NCBI GenBank assembly: GCA_023399055.1
Contig: JAEWQV010000016.1
Location: 1-64,000, forward strand
DNA: 64,000 bases
Direction of reading: 5' to 3'
Origin: Bacillota bacterium
Lineage (GTDB): Bacteria; Bacillota; Clostridia; Lachnospirales; Lachnospiraceae
The translations under genes and the position numbers were made by a program. The notes beneath the pieces are model-generated. The model saw only the letters and a program-made list of their open reading frames with translations. It was not told the DNA's origin and did no database searches. This document shows, one piece after another, positions 16,660 to 26,450 of this stretch. The stretch's first letter is position 1, and each line of letters begins with the position of its first letter.

Positions 16660-16688
16660 TTGACATGCCCATACTACTATTGTATTAT
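16660..16688 (+). promoter_or_regulatory. Sigma-A promoter of the LCP gene
   Basis: TTGACA (16660-16665), 17 bp, TATTAT (16683-16688), 52 bases before the ATG at 16740. Confidence 0.75.
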
Positions 16689-16739
16689 AGTTAAATGGGA
16701 CAAGCTTATGGGTACGTTTGAAAGAATAGGAGTACGGTT

Positions 16740-17867
16740 ATGGATGATGAAGAAAACTATGAAATAGATAATGATATAGAGATGTTTGATGACTTAAACA
16801 AGTCCTTGGGGAGTCAGGTTAATCAAATCCTAGAGGATAATAAATATAGAGATAATAAAAGAAAGAAATTGAAAAGGCGAATTTGGCTTATAAGTGGGCT
16901 TGCAATAATGCTAGTAGCGTCAGTTCTATTTGGGAAAAAGCTAGTAGTACATATGATTGGAAACTCAATATACGATAAATTAGAAATTGATACGGCCAGT
17001 ATGAATAATCGGGAAGAAATGATAGTAACGGAGGACAACATTACTAATTTTAATACCGAGGAGAAGTATCTACAACGAAATATATTACTGCTAGGGGTAG
17101 AAGAGTTTGAAGGAGCAAAAAATACGGATGCAATAATTATCGCTTCCATAAACACAAAAGATAATACGCTGAAATTAACATCCTTAATGAGGGATTTGTA
17201 TGTAGAAATTCAAGGATATGAAAATAATAAGCTTAACTCGGTTTATGCAAAGGGCGGGATAGACCTGCTTTATAACACAATTGAAAGTAATTTTGGGATC
17301 CGAATTGATGGATATGTTATGGTAAACTACAATGCTCTTGAGAATATTGTTGATCAATTGGATGGGATAGAAATTAAGCTTACCAAAGGTGAGGCGAAAT
17401 ATTTAAATACAAAAAACTATATTTCTGATCCAGCAAATCGTAATGTACTGGAAGGCACACAAACCCTGAATGGAAATCAAGTTCTAGGATATTGCAGAGT
17501 GCGCTATGTATCCACCGGTAGCGAGAGTGACGATTTTGGTAGGACACAAAGACATAGAGTTGTTTTAAACTCTATTTTTAATAAAGTAAAGCAATTAAAT
17601 ATAGTTGAAATGGCTTCTTTTATGTATGAAATACTGGAGGATACTAATATTACCACAGATATTTCAAAAAAAGATTTTAATAAATATATAGAAGAGGCGC
17701 TTGATATTATTACGAAAATTCAAATCAGTGAGTATCGGATTCCCTCCAATGGGACCTTTGAAAACAAGAAAATTAAAATAGGAAGTTTAAAAAGGGCTGT
17801 GTTAGTTCCAAATGATTGGAATGTAATAAGAGAAGATATCAGGAACTTTATATATGGATCAGAATAA
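16740..17867 (+). CDS. LytR-CpsA-Psr (LCP) family cell-wall ligase
   Basis: 375 residues: an acidic cytoplasmic N terminus (about 1-40), a basic stretch, one membrane anchor (about 49-66) and an extracellular LCP domain (about 112-330). Typical LCP features are NILLLGVEE, NTDAIIIASIN, TSLMRDLYVEI, KLNSVYAKGG, LDGIEIKL and LGYCRVRYVSTGSESDDFGRTQRHR with the conserved Arg residues that bind the lipid pyrophosphate. Members attach anionic polymers to peptidoglycan. TAGGAGTACGG precedes the ATG. Substrate unknown. Confidence 0.92.
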   Translation: MDDEENYEIDNDIEMFDDLNKSLGSQVNQILEDNKYRDNKRKKLKRRIWLISGLAIMLVASVLFGKKLVVHMIGNSIYDKLEIDTASMNNREEMIVTEDNITNFNTEEKYLQRNILLLGVEEFEGAKNTDAIIIASINTKDNTLKLTSLMRDLYVEIQGYENNKLNSVYAKGGIDLLYNTIESNFGIRIDGYVMVNYNALENIVDQLDGIEIKLTKGEAKYLNTKNYISDPANRNVLEGTQTLNGNQVLGYCRVRYVSTGSESDDFGRTQRHRVVLNSIFNKVKQLNIVEMASFMYEILEDTNITTDISKKDFNKYIEEALDIITKIQISEYRIPSNGTFENKKIKIGSLKRAVLVPNDWNVIREDIRNFIYGSE

Positions 17868-17999
17868 TCGCCCCTTGTGTCTGCGATAGATATGTTATAT
17901 AATGAATTTTGTATATTAAAATATAGGATTCCTATTTTCAGATGAAACGAAAGAATAGCAATCCAACAATGAGCTTTTTATAATCACAAGGAGGAAACA

Positions 18000-19325
18000 A
18001 TGGAAGTAGATTTAGACCCTGACCCTGATAAGATCTTAAGTCAGATTATTATTTTGGTCGTATTAACAATGACGAATGCATTTTTTGCTGGCGCCGAAAT
18101 GGCGATGGTATCTGCGAATAAGAATAAGATTCGTAAGTTTGCAGAGGAAGGAAGCAAAAGTGCAAAACTGGTGCAGAAATTTTTAGAGGAACCGACAAAA
18201 TTCCTATCAACCATACAGGTTGCAATTACCTTAGCAGGATTTTTCTCGAGTGCATCTGCTGCTTCAGGTCTATCAAGACCATTAAGTATTTGGCTGCAAG
18301 AACATAATATCCCTTATAGTGGTCAGATTTCACTGATTTCGATAACATTAATTTTGTCCTATTTTACACTGGTATTAGGCGAACTAGTACCAAAAAAGAT
18401 TGCTATGCAAAAACCAGAAGCTATTAGTATGTTTTGTGTCAAACCTATCAAAGTTGTAGCAAAATTTGCATACCCATTTATAAAGCTTCTGACCTTTTCC
18501 ACCAATATTGTGACACGTCCTTTCGGTATTAAAGAAGGAAATCCAGAAGAAATTCTATCAAGAGAAGAATTGATTTCCCTCGTGAACGAAGGGCAAGCCC
18601 ATGGTGTCTTGAATAAGAAAGAAAAAGAAATGATTAATTCCATAATGGAATTTGATGAAAAGACAGCAAAAGAAATTATGACTCCACGTATTAATGTGTT
18701 TGCAATTGACTTAAATTCTCCTAAGGAAGAATACCTTGAGGATTTGTTAAATACTAAATTCACACGAATTCCGGTATATGAAGAAGACATTGATAATGTA
18801 GTTGGAATGATATATATAAAAGATTTTCTGAAAGAGGCAGTAAAGAAGGGCTATAAAAATGTAGACCTAAGAAGTATTATGAAAAAGCCCTATCTTGTTC
18901 CTGACAGTAAAATTATTAAGGACTTATTTAAAGAGCTGCAGGTTTCTAAAAAGCAAATAGCTATTCTAATTGATGAATACGGTGGATTTGCTGGAATTGT
19001 AACCATGGAGGACCTTGTAGAAGAAGTAATGGGTGATATTGAAGATGAGTATGATACGGCATCCTTTAAGGTAAAGAAAATTGAAGAAGATACTTATCTT
19101 GTGGATGGGATGGCTACAATAGATGAACTTAATATAAAGCTTGATCTTGATCTTTATTCGGAGAACTATGATACAATTTCAGGTTTTCTGATTGATCAAC
19201 TAGGAACAATTCCTACGGAGAATGATAATCGAACAGTTGAATATGAGAATCTTGTATTTAAGCTGGAGAGTGTTAAGAATAAAAGAATAGATAAAGTAAA
19301 GCTTTACATTGGAGAACCAAAATAA
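18000..19325 (+). CDS. CNNM/HlyC-CorC family transporter
   Basis: 441 residues. The N-terminal DUF21 domain (about 10-200) has several membrane helices, including TMTNAFFAGAEMAM and the S-x-I-Q-V-A-I-T-L-AGF motif. Two CBS domains follow (TPRINVFAID..., MKKPYLVPDS...LIDEYGGFAGIVTMEDLVEEVMGDI), then the C-terminal CorC_HlyC domain (about 350-440). Members are linked to Mg2+ or Co2+ export and metal tolerance. The older label hemolysin is not supported by this. ACAAGGAGGAAA precedes the ATG. Monocistronic with its own terminator. Confidence 0.92.
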   Translation: MEVDLDPDPDKILSQIIILVVLTMTNAFFAGAEMAMVSANKNKIRKFAEEGSKSAKLVQKFLEEPTKFLSTIQVAITLAGFFSSASAASGLSRPLSIWLQEHNIPYSGQISLISITLILSYFTLVLGELVPKKIAMQKPEAISMFCVKPIKVVAKFAYPFIKLLTFSTNIVTRPFGIKEGNPEEILSREELISLVNEGQAHGVLNKKEKEMINSIMEFDEKTAKEIMTPRINVFAIDLNSPKEEYLEDLLNTKFTRIPVYEEDIDNVVGMIYIKDFLKEAVKKGYKNVDLRSIMKKPYLVPDSKIIKDLFKELQVSKKQIAILIDEYGGFAGIVTMEDLVEEVMGDIEDEYDTASFKVKKIEEDTYLVDGMATIDELNIKLDLDLYSENYDTISGFLIDQLGTIPTENDNRTVEYENLVFKLESVKNKRIDKVKLYIGEPK

Positions 19326-19335
19326 GAATAAGTTT

Positions 19336-19375
19336 AACCACTGCGTTAGTTTCTAAGACTACGCAGTGGTTTTTC
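19336..19375 (+). terminator. Terminator after the CNNM gene
   Basis: AACCACTGCGT (19336-19346) pairs with ACGCAGTGGTT (19361-19371), then TTTC. Confidence 0.9.
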
Positions 19376-19464
19376 TATGTAAAGTTGCACGATAATTCAT
19401 TTTTTGAATAAACTGAATTGAGAATATAGGATTCGAAGGATTCGTTGTGTTTTAGGAGGTATTT

Positions 19465-21153
19465 ATGAACAATAATTACGACAAAGATCGTGCCGGAATA
19501 CCCTATACCGACATAAACTGGTATGATGTGGTAGGTCAACCTTTCGGTACTGCTTCCTACTTTAATGCGATTGTATTTGGAGATGCTAATAATATTGTAG
19601 ATACAAAAGGAGCCATGGCAGTAGGTGGTAATTTTACAAGTCCAAGAGGACTTAGCTTAGCCTATGGAAATGATGGAAAGCTTAAAGGAACAGGATACAG
19701 TCCGGATTTGGTAAGATTTTTAGTCGGTGGCAATGTTGCTATGCAAGGACCATTAGTAGTGATAGGTCATGTTGTTGGAGGCGGTAATTTCAGAGCTGCC
19801 AAAGGCAGTACCTACATGATTGGTAAAAATGGTCAGCCGGGTCAGGCGCAACAATTAACTGATTTATATCAGGCGGATGGAGGCAGTAAATATTGGAGAC
19901 TAAGTGATAGAGATACCCATTATGCTGTATCCAGCTATGATGTACCAAGATTTATTCCAGCTAGTAGAATTAATGCTGATACGGCTAAATTCTTTAGAGA
20001 TGCAGAAGAAAGTGTAACAGATTTCTTTGAGTGTATCACAGATCTTGAACCAAATGGTACTGTGACGGAACATTTTCATGAGTGGATCCTAAGAGGTACC
20101 GATCCACAACAAAATGTTTTCCTCATAGACGCAAGTCCAAACGGACAACTAAACAAAGAAATTCGTTTTGAAATTCCAGAAGGAAGTCTTGCAATTGTAA
20201 AATTCCGAACAGGAAATGACGCACATCTCCAATATGGACTTTGGGGTGCGGAAAGACTTGCAACACGAACTCTCTATGTGTTTGAAGATGCAGAGCATAT
20301 CTATATGGAAGTTCCTGCAGCGATATGGGGAAGTGTTTTAGCACCACATGCGATGTATCATGCTCATCAAACTGGTGGAAACATTAATGGTAATGCAGCA
20401 CTTGGCGGTTTGGCAGTTAGTCCTACCAGTGGATTTGAATTCCATCTTTATCCGTTTGTAGGAGGTGTGAGATGTGGAGAAGTAGCACCAGCGCCAGCAC
20501 CAGCACCAGCACCAACACCAGCGCCAGCACCGGCACCAAGACCAACACCAGCACCAAGACCAACGCCGGCACCAAGACCAACGCCGGCACCAAGACCAAC
20601 GCCAGCACCTCAACCAGCGCCTCAACCGGCACCTCAACCAGCACCTCAACCAGCACCAAGGCCAACTCCAAGACCAACTCCAAGACCAACACCAAGACCA
20701 ACACCAAGACCGACTCCTATGCCAACACCACAGCCGGAAACAAAACCAGAGATTATAGTTGTACCACCAGTTCAAGAATGTCCTGTATGTCCAGAACCAG
20801 TTACAAGAATTGAAATTAAACCGGTTCCAATTCCTATTCCAATTCCAATGCCGGAGGAAGAAGAGTGTGAATTAACACAAATTACGCCAGGACTTATCTT
20901 TGGATGTATTTGGGGATGTAGTAACGGGCACAATCATGAATGGGAAGTAAGTCTTTATAAGAACTGTGGAGAGAGAAGAGTCTTGTTGTATTGCATTAAA
21001 ATATGCAATTGTGGATGCTTTGAATTTGAGGTTCCTTATGATGGCTTCTATATTCTGAAGATTTGCCCAGTTGGACGCAGAAGATCGTCCAATTGCAGAC
21101 CGACGCTTACTTTAAAAAATGTAGGAGTTGCAAATCTATCAATAGAGTCTTAA
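19465..21153 (+). CDS. Choice-of-anchor-A domain protein with Pro-rich spacer and Cys-rich C terminus
   Basis: 562 residues. Residues about 8-335 match the choice-of-anchor A domain (SYFNAIVFGDAN, DTKGAMAVGGNF, GGGNFRAAKGS, WGSVLAPHA, GNINGNAALGGL), a beta-helix-like module of surface proteins. A long spacer of PAPAPA, PRPTPA and PQPA repeats (about 341-425) leads to a Cys-rich segment (VQECPVCPEP) and a final ~95-residue domain (CIWGCSNGHNHEWEV ... CIKICNCGCFEF). No signal peptide or sorting signal is visible, although the start is firm (TAGGAGGTATTT before the ATG). A spore-surface protein made in the mother cell would fit, but this is inference. Confidence 0.8.
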   Translation: MNNNYDKDRAGIPYTDINWYDVVGQPFGTASYFNAIVFGDANNIVDTKGAMAVGGNFTSPRGLSLAYGNDGKLKGTGYSPDLVRFLVGGNVAMQGPLVVIGHVVGGGNFRAAKGSTYMIGKNGQPGQAQQLTDLYQADGGSKYWRLSDRDTHYAVSSYDVPRFIPASRINADTAKFFRDAEESVTDFFECITDLEPNGTVTEHFHEWILRGTDPQQNVFLIDASPNGQLNKEIRFEIPEGSLAIVKFRTGNDAHLQYGLWGAERLATRTLYVFEDAEHIYMEVPAAIWGSVLAPHAMYHAHQTGGNINGNAALGGLAVSPTSGFEFHLYPFVGGVRCGEVAPAPAPAPAPTPAPAPAPRPTPAPRPTPAPRPTPAPRPTPAPQPAPQPAPQPAPQPAPRPTPRPTPRPTPRPTPRPTPMPTPQPETKPEIIVVPPVQECPVCPEPVTRIEIKPVPIPIPIPMPEEEECELTQITPGLIFGCIWGCSNGHNHEWEVSLYKNCGERRVLLYCIKICNCGCFEFEVPYDGFYILKICPVGRRRSSNCRPTLTLKNVGVANLSIES

Positions 21154-21483
21154 GCAGGTATTCAGCACAATAAGAATAACCTAGAGGATTCGATATTTTA
21201 CTTGTAGGTGTTATTGTTTTATAGGTATACGCTAATCTAGCATTAATAAAAAGTAAGGGATGAAACATAACAAATTATTCATCCCTTACTTTTTTAGTAA
21301 ATAATAATTCAGCTTAAGATTAATATCGATTAGGCAGGACACCTGCAGGGTTGAATTGTTACAAATAATATGGTCAAGCCATAGTTAACGATTGATTAGG
21401 ATGTGAAACAAAGTTATAATAATCCTAATTAAAAATAATTATGTGCAATTACACGAATTATTAGAATTGGAAAGGAGTTTATT
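21154..21483 (+). other. Intergenic region with one terminator
   Basis: 330 bases. Apart from the terminator at 21248-21296 and the DJ-1 ribosome site I see no ORF or clear promoter. Confidence 0.5.
21248..21296. terminator. Strong terminator
   Basis: A 17-bp perfect stem (21248-21264 with 21278-21294) around a 13-base loop, with T-rich ends on both strands. Confidence 0.9.
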
Positions 21484-22047
21484 ATGTCTAAGGTATGTGT
21501 GTTTCTAGCAAATGGTTTTGAGGAAATTGAAGCATTAACGGTGGTGGACCTACTTCGTAGGGTGAAGATAGAGGTAAATACCATATCGATTACAGGTGAA
21601 CAATATGTTACCGGAGCCCATCAAATAATAGTGAAAGCAGATGAATTATTTGAACAAGTAGATTTTAATAAGGTGGACATGCTAGTATTACCCGGTGGTA
21701 TGCCAGGTACCAGGAACTTAGATGCCCATAAAGGGCTAGAGCAATTACTTACTAAGTTCCAGGTAGAAGGGAAAAAGATTTCTGCTATCTGTGCTGCACC
21801 AAGTGTACTGGGTGCAAAAGGACTTTTAGAGGGGAAGGCAGCAACCTGTTATCCTGGTTTTGAAGGTGCTTTAAAAGGTGCATTTATAAAAAGTGAGGAT
21901 GTTGTAGTAGACGGTAATATAGTAACGTCAAAAGGAATGGGAACTGCAATTGATTTTTCTCTAGAGTTGATTAGCGCATTGGTAGATCAAGAGACTGCTG
22001 CGAAAACTGCCGCAGCAATTCAATACCAACATTATAACGAATACTAA
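21484..22047 (+). CDS. DJ-1/PfpI (YajL-like) family protein
   Basis: 187 residues. The glutamine-amidotransferase-like fold shows FLANGFEEIEALTVVDLLRR at the start, VLPGGMPGTRNL and the nucleophile elbow AICAAPSVLG with C103; the acidic residue that tunes the Cys lies in GFEEIE. Members act as redox-responsive chaperones or glyoxalase/deglycase-like enzymes; which applies here cannot be read from sequence. GGAAAGGAGTTT precedes the ATG. It appears monocistronic and convergent with the symporter gene. Confidence 0.9.
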   Translation: MSKVCVFLANGFEEIEALTVVDLLRRVKIEVNTISITGEQYVTGAHQIIVKADELFEQVDFNKVDMLVLPGGMPGTRNLDAHKGLEQLLTKFQVEGKKISAICAAPSVLGAKGLLEGKAATCYPGFEGALKGAFIKSEDVVVDGNIVTSKGMGTAIDFSLELISALVDQETAAKTAAAIQYQHYNEY

Positions 22048-22075
22048 CAGGCTAACGATCGAATACCAATTCTAT

Positions 22076-23398
22076 TTAGGACTTGCTATTATACGGTAGG
22101 ATCTGTTTTCTTAGTAATAGCAAGCATAATAGATTTGGAATTGCCATAAAGGCATTCACAAGATCTGTCATTTCCCAAACGAGTTCCATGGATATAACAG
22201 AACCAATAAATATCATAACTATATAACAGAGGCGGTAGGTGCTTATTCCACTTTTTCCAAATAAGTACTCTACCGCCTTTTCTCCGAAATATGACCAGCC
22301 TATTAAAGTGGCTACAGCAAAGGAGATAAGTGAAAGGCCTAAGAGCACACTTCCAAAGGGTATAGCACTAAATGCTGCACTAGTGAGTTCCGTAAAGGAA
22401 TAACCAACTGCAGAAGAAGGGTTTTTTAGTAAGTTAGATACGATAACAATACCGGTTATAGCGCACATAACAACAGTATCCCAGAAGGTGGCACTCATAG
22501 AAACAAGTGCTTGACGGGAGGGATGAGAAGTTCTTGCACCGGCAGCAGCGATTGCGGCAGTTCCAAGACCAGCTTCGTTTGTGAATACTCCTCTTGCTAT
22601 TCCATATCTTAAAGCAGAGCGTAGGGTGCTTCCAATAAAACCACCTGCAACGGCAGCGGGTAACTCACTGGGAACAAAGGCCGCTTTGACAATAAGTGCA
22701 AGAGCGGGTAAAACGTATTGAATATTGATTATTATTATAATAAAACATGCAAAGATATAAAAGAAACCCATTGCCGGTACTAACTTACTACAGATATTAC
22801 CTATGGACTTAATTCCACCAACAATTACCATACCAACAACGATAGCCATAACCATGCCCACGGCATATTCCGGCAGATTCCACAAGGTTTTTGCAGTTTC
22901 AGTAACTGCTCTTGCCTGGGTAGAACAACCGACACCATAAGAGGCAATTAATGTTAATATACAAAAGACCACCGCAAGCCATTTCTTTTTCAGCCCATAT
23001 TCCAGCGCATACATTGGCCCACCAAGAAAAGTACCATCCGATGTTTTACGACGATAGAGAACACCTAAGAAGCATTCTGCATAGGTAGTTGCCATTCCAA
23101 GTATACCGGTAAGCCAGCACCAAAAAATTGCACCAGGGCCACCAAGTGCTACAGCAGTGGAGATACCTACAATATTTCCAGTTCCAATTGTTGCAGCCAG
23201 AGTCGCAGTAAGGGCACCGAAGCCACTTAGGTCGCCTTCGGCTCCTTCTTCGGTAGTATAAGATAATTTAACCGCCTTCCTGATGTGTTTTTGTACTCCT
23301 TTTAGATGAACGGTAAAGTAAATATGTGTGCCAAACAAAAGTATAGGTACTGGGAAACCCCAAAGAAAATTATTAATTGTTTTAATAAAATCAAGCAT
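22076..23398 (-). CDS. Sodium:alanine symporter (AGCS family)
   Basis: 440 residues from the ATG at 23398 (AAAAGG six bases upstream; an in-frame TTG five codons earlier is less likely). The protein is hydrophobic throughout with about ten membrane helices. Family signatures include GFGALTATLAATIGTGNIVGISTA near residue 60, GGPGAIFWCWLTGILGMATTYAE and NEAGLGTAAIAAA. It imports alanine or glycine with Na+. Located downstream of ddl-murF on the same strand, but a terminator separates them. An amino-acid transporter specific for D/L-Ala would fit near ddl, though that link is only suggestive. Confidence 0.92.
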   Translation of the reverse strand: MLDFIKTINNFLWGFPVPILLFGTHIYFTVHLKGVQKHIRKAVKLSYTTEEGAEGDLSGFGALTATLAATIGTGNIVGISTAVALGGPGAIFWCWLTGILGMATTYAECFLGVLYRRKTSDGTFLGGPMYALEYGLKKKWLAVVFCILTLIASYGVGCSTQARAVTETAKTLWNLPEYAVGMVMAIVVGMVIVGGIKSIGNICSKLVPAMGFFYIFACFIIIIINIQYVLPALALIVKAAFVPSELPAAVAGGFIGSTLRSALRYGIARGVFTNEAGLGTAAIAAAGARTSHPSRQALVSMSATFWDTVVMCAITGIVIVSNLLKNPSSAVGYSFTELTSAAFSAIPFGSVLLGLSLISFAVATLIGWSYFGEKAVEYLFGKSGISTYRLCYIVMIFIGSVISMELVWEMTDLVNAFMAIPNLLCLLLLRKQILPYNSKS

Positions 23399-23521
23399 AT
23401 AAAACCTTTTCAAATTAGTTTTTATATGTATATGTGAATGTTGGGATAAGTATTAAGCTTTTCTCTATATTAAAAGAAAACATGGAACTAGCAGTATGCT
23501 TAATTAACTGAATATTTCCAA

Positions 23522-23554
23522 TGAATAAAAAAGCCTTACTGCTGTAAGGCTTTT
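23522..23554 (-). terminator. Terminator of ddl-murF, overlapping the murF stop codon
   Basis: On the minus strand AAAAGCCTTAC pairs with GTAAGGCTTTT (23529-23554), then TTTATTC. The right arm as seen on the plus strand (23544-23554) lies inside murF and the stop codon is in the stem/loop. Confidence 0.85.
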
Positions 23555-24900
23555 ACAATGTGATCAAATCCCATTCCATGGGAGGCTTTCACTAATATCG
23601 TATCATTCTGTTTTAGAATAGAAGGGATTGCAGCTAATAAGGAATCTCTAGTTTCATAGTAATAACATATGATATCTTTATTAGTTAAAGCAGCATCATA
23701 CATATGTTTTGATAACAATCCGACACATACAAGAACATCTAGGTCGCTTTGGGAGGCGTAGGTACCAACATTAGAATGAAGGTCATTCTCGCTGCTTCCC
23801 AACTCAAACATATCACCTAAAATAGCAACCTTTCTGGTATCAGCTTTACAAAGCAGATCAATAGCAGCTTTCATTGAAACTGGATTTGCATTATAGCAGT
23901 CATCAATAATAACCCACTTATCCTCTTTTATAATATTGCTTCTTCCGCCCAGCGCCTTAACTGTTGCAATACCTGCTGCAATCTGTTCTACACTTAGTTC
24001 CAGAATTCGCCCAACAGCCGTCGCTGCAAGTGAATTAAGCACCATATGTTCTCCAGGTTGTGGTATTTCTGCTGAAAAGCTCTGTTTGGCCACGTGAATA
24101 CTACAACTACTACCTAACAAACCATGACTTATGATATCGGTTGCAGTTACATCGTTATCCGTACCCATACCAAAGCGTAGTGGTTTATGACCTTTCACTT
24201 CCTGAAGGGTTGCCAGCAAATCATCATCACCGTTTATACAGATATAACCCTCGTCTGCCATAAAATCAAATATCTCTGACTTGGCCTTTAAAATACCTTC
24301 TCTTGAACCGAGATTCTCCAAATGACATTGGCCGATATTTGTTATCACACATATGTCAGGCTTAGCTATTTCACTAAGTCTGTGCATTTCCCCAAAGTCG
24401 CTGATACCCATTTCAAGTACAGCGATTTCATGAAAGTCCTGAATTTTAAGTATGGTTAAAGGTAAACCAATTTCGTTATTAAAATTACCTTCTGTTTTTA
24501 ATACACTATACTTTTGAGCAAGAACGCTACTAATAAATTCCTTCGTGCTAGTCTTGCCAACGCTTCCGGTGATACCAACGACCTTAATGGAAAGCTGTTG
24601 GCGGTAGAAGGTTGCAAGGTCCTTTAAGGCTTGAAGGCTATTGGGAACAAGGATATAGGGGCGTGTTGGTGTTACTGGCGGTTTTTCACATAATACGGCT
24701 AGTGCACCTTTTTCATAAGCAGTATCTATAAAATCGTGACCGTCTACGCGTTCACCGCAGGTAGCAATAAACAAATAATTATCCTTAACCAGGCGTGAAT
24801 CGATAACCGCACCAGTTATTTCATATTCACTATAAGAATCAGCCAAGTATAGCTGGCCCTGACATACTTTTGCAATCTGAGTTAATGTTAAATTTTTCAT
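23536..24900 (-). CDS. murF: UDP-N-acetylmuramoyl-tripeptide--D-alanyl-D-alanine ligase
   Basis: 454 residues, normal for MurF. N-terminal domain ITGAVIDSRLVKDNYLFIATCGERVDGHDF (MurF type), ATP loop VGITGSVGKTSTKEF near residue 110, Mur ligase signatures EMGISDFGEMHRLS, ITNIGQCHLENLGS and the C-terminal DDCYNANPVSM plus LGDMFELG. It adds D-Ala-D-Ala to the UDP-MurNAc-tripeptide in the cytoplasm. It follows ddl by 54 bases on the same strand, so maker and user of D-Ala-D-Ala are coexpressed. AAGGGATGG precedes the ATG. Confidence 0.96.
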   Translation of the reverse strand: MKNLTLTQIAKVCQGQLYLADSYSEYEITGAVIDSRLVKDNYLFIATCGERVDGHDFIDTAYEKGALAVLCEKPPVTPTRPYILVPNSLQALKDLATFYRQQLSIKVVGITGSVGKTSTKEFISSVLAQKYSVLKTEGNFNNEIGLPLTILKIQDFHEIAVLEMGISDFGEMHRLSEIAKPDICVITNIGQCHLENLGSREGILKAKSEIFDFMADEGYICINGDDDLLATLQEVKGHKPLRFGMGTDNDVTATDIISHGLLGSSCSIHVAKQSFSAEIPQPGEHMVLNSLAATAVGRILELSVEQIAAGIATVKALGGRSNIIKEDKWVIIDDCYNANPVSMKAAIDLLCKADTRKVAILGDMFELGSSENDLHSNVGTYASQSDLDVLVCVGLLSKHMYDAALTNKDIICYYYETRDSLLAAIPSILKQNDTILVKASHGMGFDHIVKALQQ

Positions 24901-24954
24901 GATCCATCCCTTACTATTTATGACTTATAATTTGTTGTTTGGATTTTAATGTAA

Positions 24955-25992
24955 CTAATTAGAAGTGCTATATTTATTTAAGGATATTTCAATTATTTTC
25001 TCACACAAATCTTCAAATTCAATGCCTGCAGCTCTTGCTTCCTGTGGAAGTAAGGACATTGGTGTCATACCGGGGAGTGTATTTGCTTCAAGACAGAATA
25101 GTTCATTGTTTTCATTTAATAAGAAATCCATACGTGCATAGGTTTTAATTCTAAGCGCCTGGAAAACTCTCTCTGCAAGATATTGCATTTGTGCAGTGAT
25201 ATCATCTTCCAAAATAGCAGGACAGGTTTCCACGGTACTTCCAGGTTGGTATTTGTTTTTGTAATCATAAAAGCTTACAAGTGGAGCGATTTCAATAATT
25301 GGAAGTGCTTTGCCATCCAAGACTCCCACAGAGAATTCACGTCCTTTAATAAATTGTTCAATAACTACCTCATCGCCGTAAAGAAAGGCACTTTGCAAGG
25401 CGGAGTTCATTTCCTCCTCAGTTTGTGCAATAGAAACTCCTACGCTGGAACCACCACAGGTTGCTTTCACAACGCAAGGGTAGGAATTCCATTCAAAGCT
25501 TTCATTCTTTCTGGCACGAATTCCAAGTGGTGTAGGAATTTTATAATAAGCAAAGATTTCTTTTGAAATTGCTTTATCCATTGCAATTGCGCTACTAGTG
25601 AAATCAGTTCCGGTATAAGGAATACCCATGAGATCGAAAGCTGCCTGAATTTTACCATCCTCACCGTTCTCTCCGTGTAATGCAATAAAGACAATATCTG
25701 CTTGATAACAGATATCAATAACACCTTTACCAAAAAAGTTTTTGGAATCTCCACTTCTTAAAGCTTTAATCTGGTCGAGATCCGGATTATTTTCTTTTAT
25801 AGCCCCAATGTTAGCAGCCCAATCCTTTTCCGCCTCAAATATGTGATTGGTAGAACCCTCATATCCTAAGTAAACATCCAGTAAAAGAGCTTGATGCCCT
25901 CTGTTCTTTAATGCCTTATAGATCATGGTGCCAGTTGATAAGGAAACATCTCTTTCTGTACTTGTACCACCAGCTAAAACTACAATTTTCAT
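24955..25992 (-). CDS. ddl: D-alanine--D-alanine ligase
   Basis: 345 residues with an ATP-grasp fold. Signatures: LAGGTSTERDVSLSTG at the start, ALHGENGEDGKIQAAFDLMGIPYTG, VKATCGGSSVGVSIA (ATP-binding loop) and EANTLPGMTPMSLLPQEA near the end, with metal-binding acidic residues (MDFLLNENNELFCLEANT). It condenses two D-Ala molecules with ATP. GCGAGG precedes the ATG. First gene of the ddl-murF operon. Confidence 0.96.
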   Translation of the reverse strand: MKIVVLAGGTSTERDVSLSTGTMIYKALKNRGHQALLLDVYLGYEGSTNHIFEAEKDWAANIGAIKENNPDLDQIKALRSGDSKNFFGKGVIDICYQADIVFIALHGENGEDGKIQAAFDLMGIPYTGTDFTSSAIAMDKAISKEIFAYYKIPTPLGIRARKNESFEWNSYPCVVKATCGGSSVGVSIAQTEEEMNSALQSAFLYGDEVVIEQFIKGREFSVGVLDGKALPIIEIAPLVSFYDYKNKYQPGSTVETCPAILEDDITAQMQYLAERVFQALRIKTYARMDFLLNENNELFCLEANTLPGMTPMSLLPQEARAAGIEFEDLCEKIIEISLNKYSTSN

Positions 25993-26450
25993 GGTCGAAC
26001 CTCGCTTTCAATTTCTTGCAGATATTTAATTTATATCTATGGTAATGTCATTAAATTTGTGATTAAGGTTTTAAGTCTAAACAAGTATAACCCAAACAAA
26101 AGAACAAGTAAATAGCTGATACTGCTACATAGTTTTTAAATAATGCTTTCCTATTAAAATAAAATATTTGAAGAAATTTGCATGAAAAATAAGTATCTTA
26201 AAATAATAGGAGTAGTAGAAATAAATTGCTGAAAGAAGAAACGCATTATTAATATAGCAAGAATTAACCTATAAAAAATGTAACAAAAATTACCATAATA
26301 ATATTTCATTATACGGTTAACAATATGATTACAGGCAATACAAAACAAAGTCACCCGCGGTGATAATACTTAATAAGTAGCCGCTGAACCTACAAAAAGA
26401 TGATTTTGTATCTTGATTGCTTTGATGATAATATATGGAGGTGAAAAAGT
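25993..26450. other. Long AT-rich divergent intergenic region
   Basis: 458 bases between ddl (minus) and the SASP gene (plus). No ORF with a ribosome site. It must hold the ddl promoter on the minus strand and, from the nature of the product, a forespore (sigma-G) promoter for SASP; neither could be placed with confidence. Confidence 0.45.

Noticed and set aside
20338..20775. Long minus-strand ORFs across the Pro-rich repeat of the anchor-A gene
   Set aside because: Pure shadows of the GC-biased repeats; they give Trp/Cys/Arg or Leu/Val runs, have no ribosome site and lie fully inside a real gene.
26154..26354. 66-aa hydrophobic minus-strand ORF in the ddl-SASP gap
   Set aside because: No ribosome site and composition expected of AT-rich noncoding DNA.
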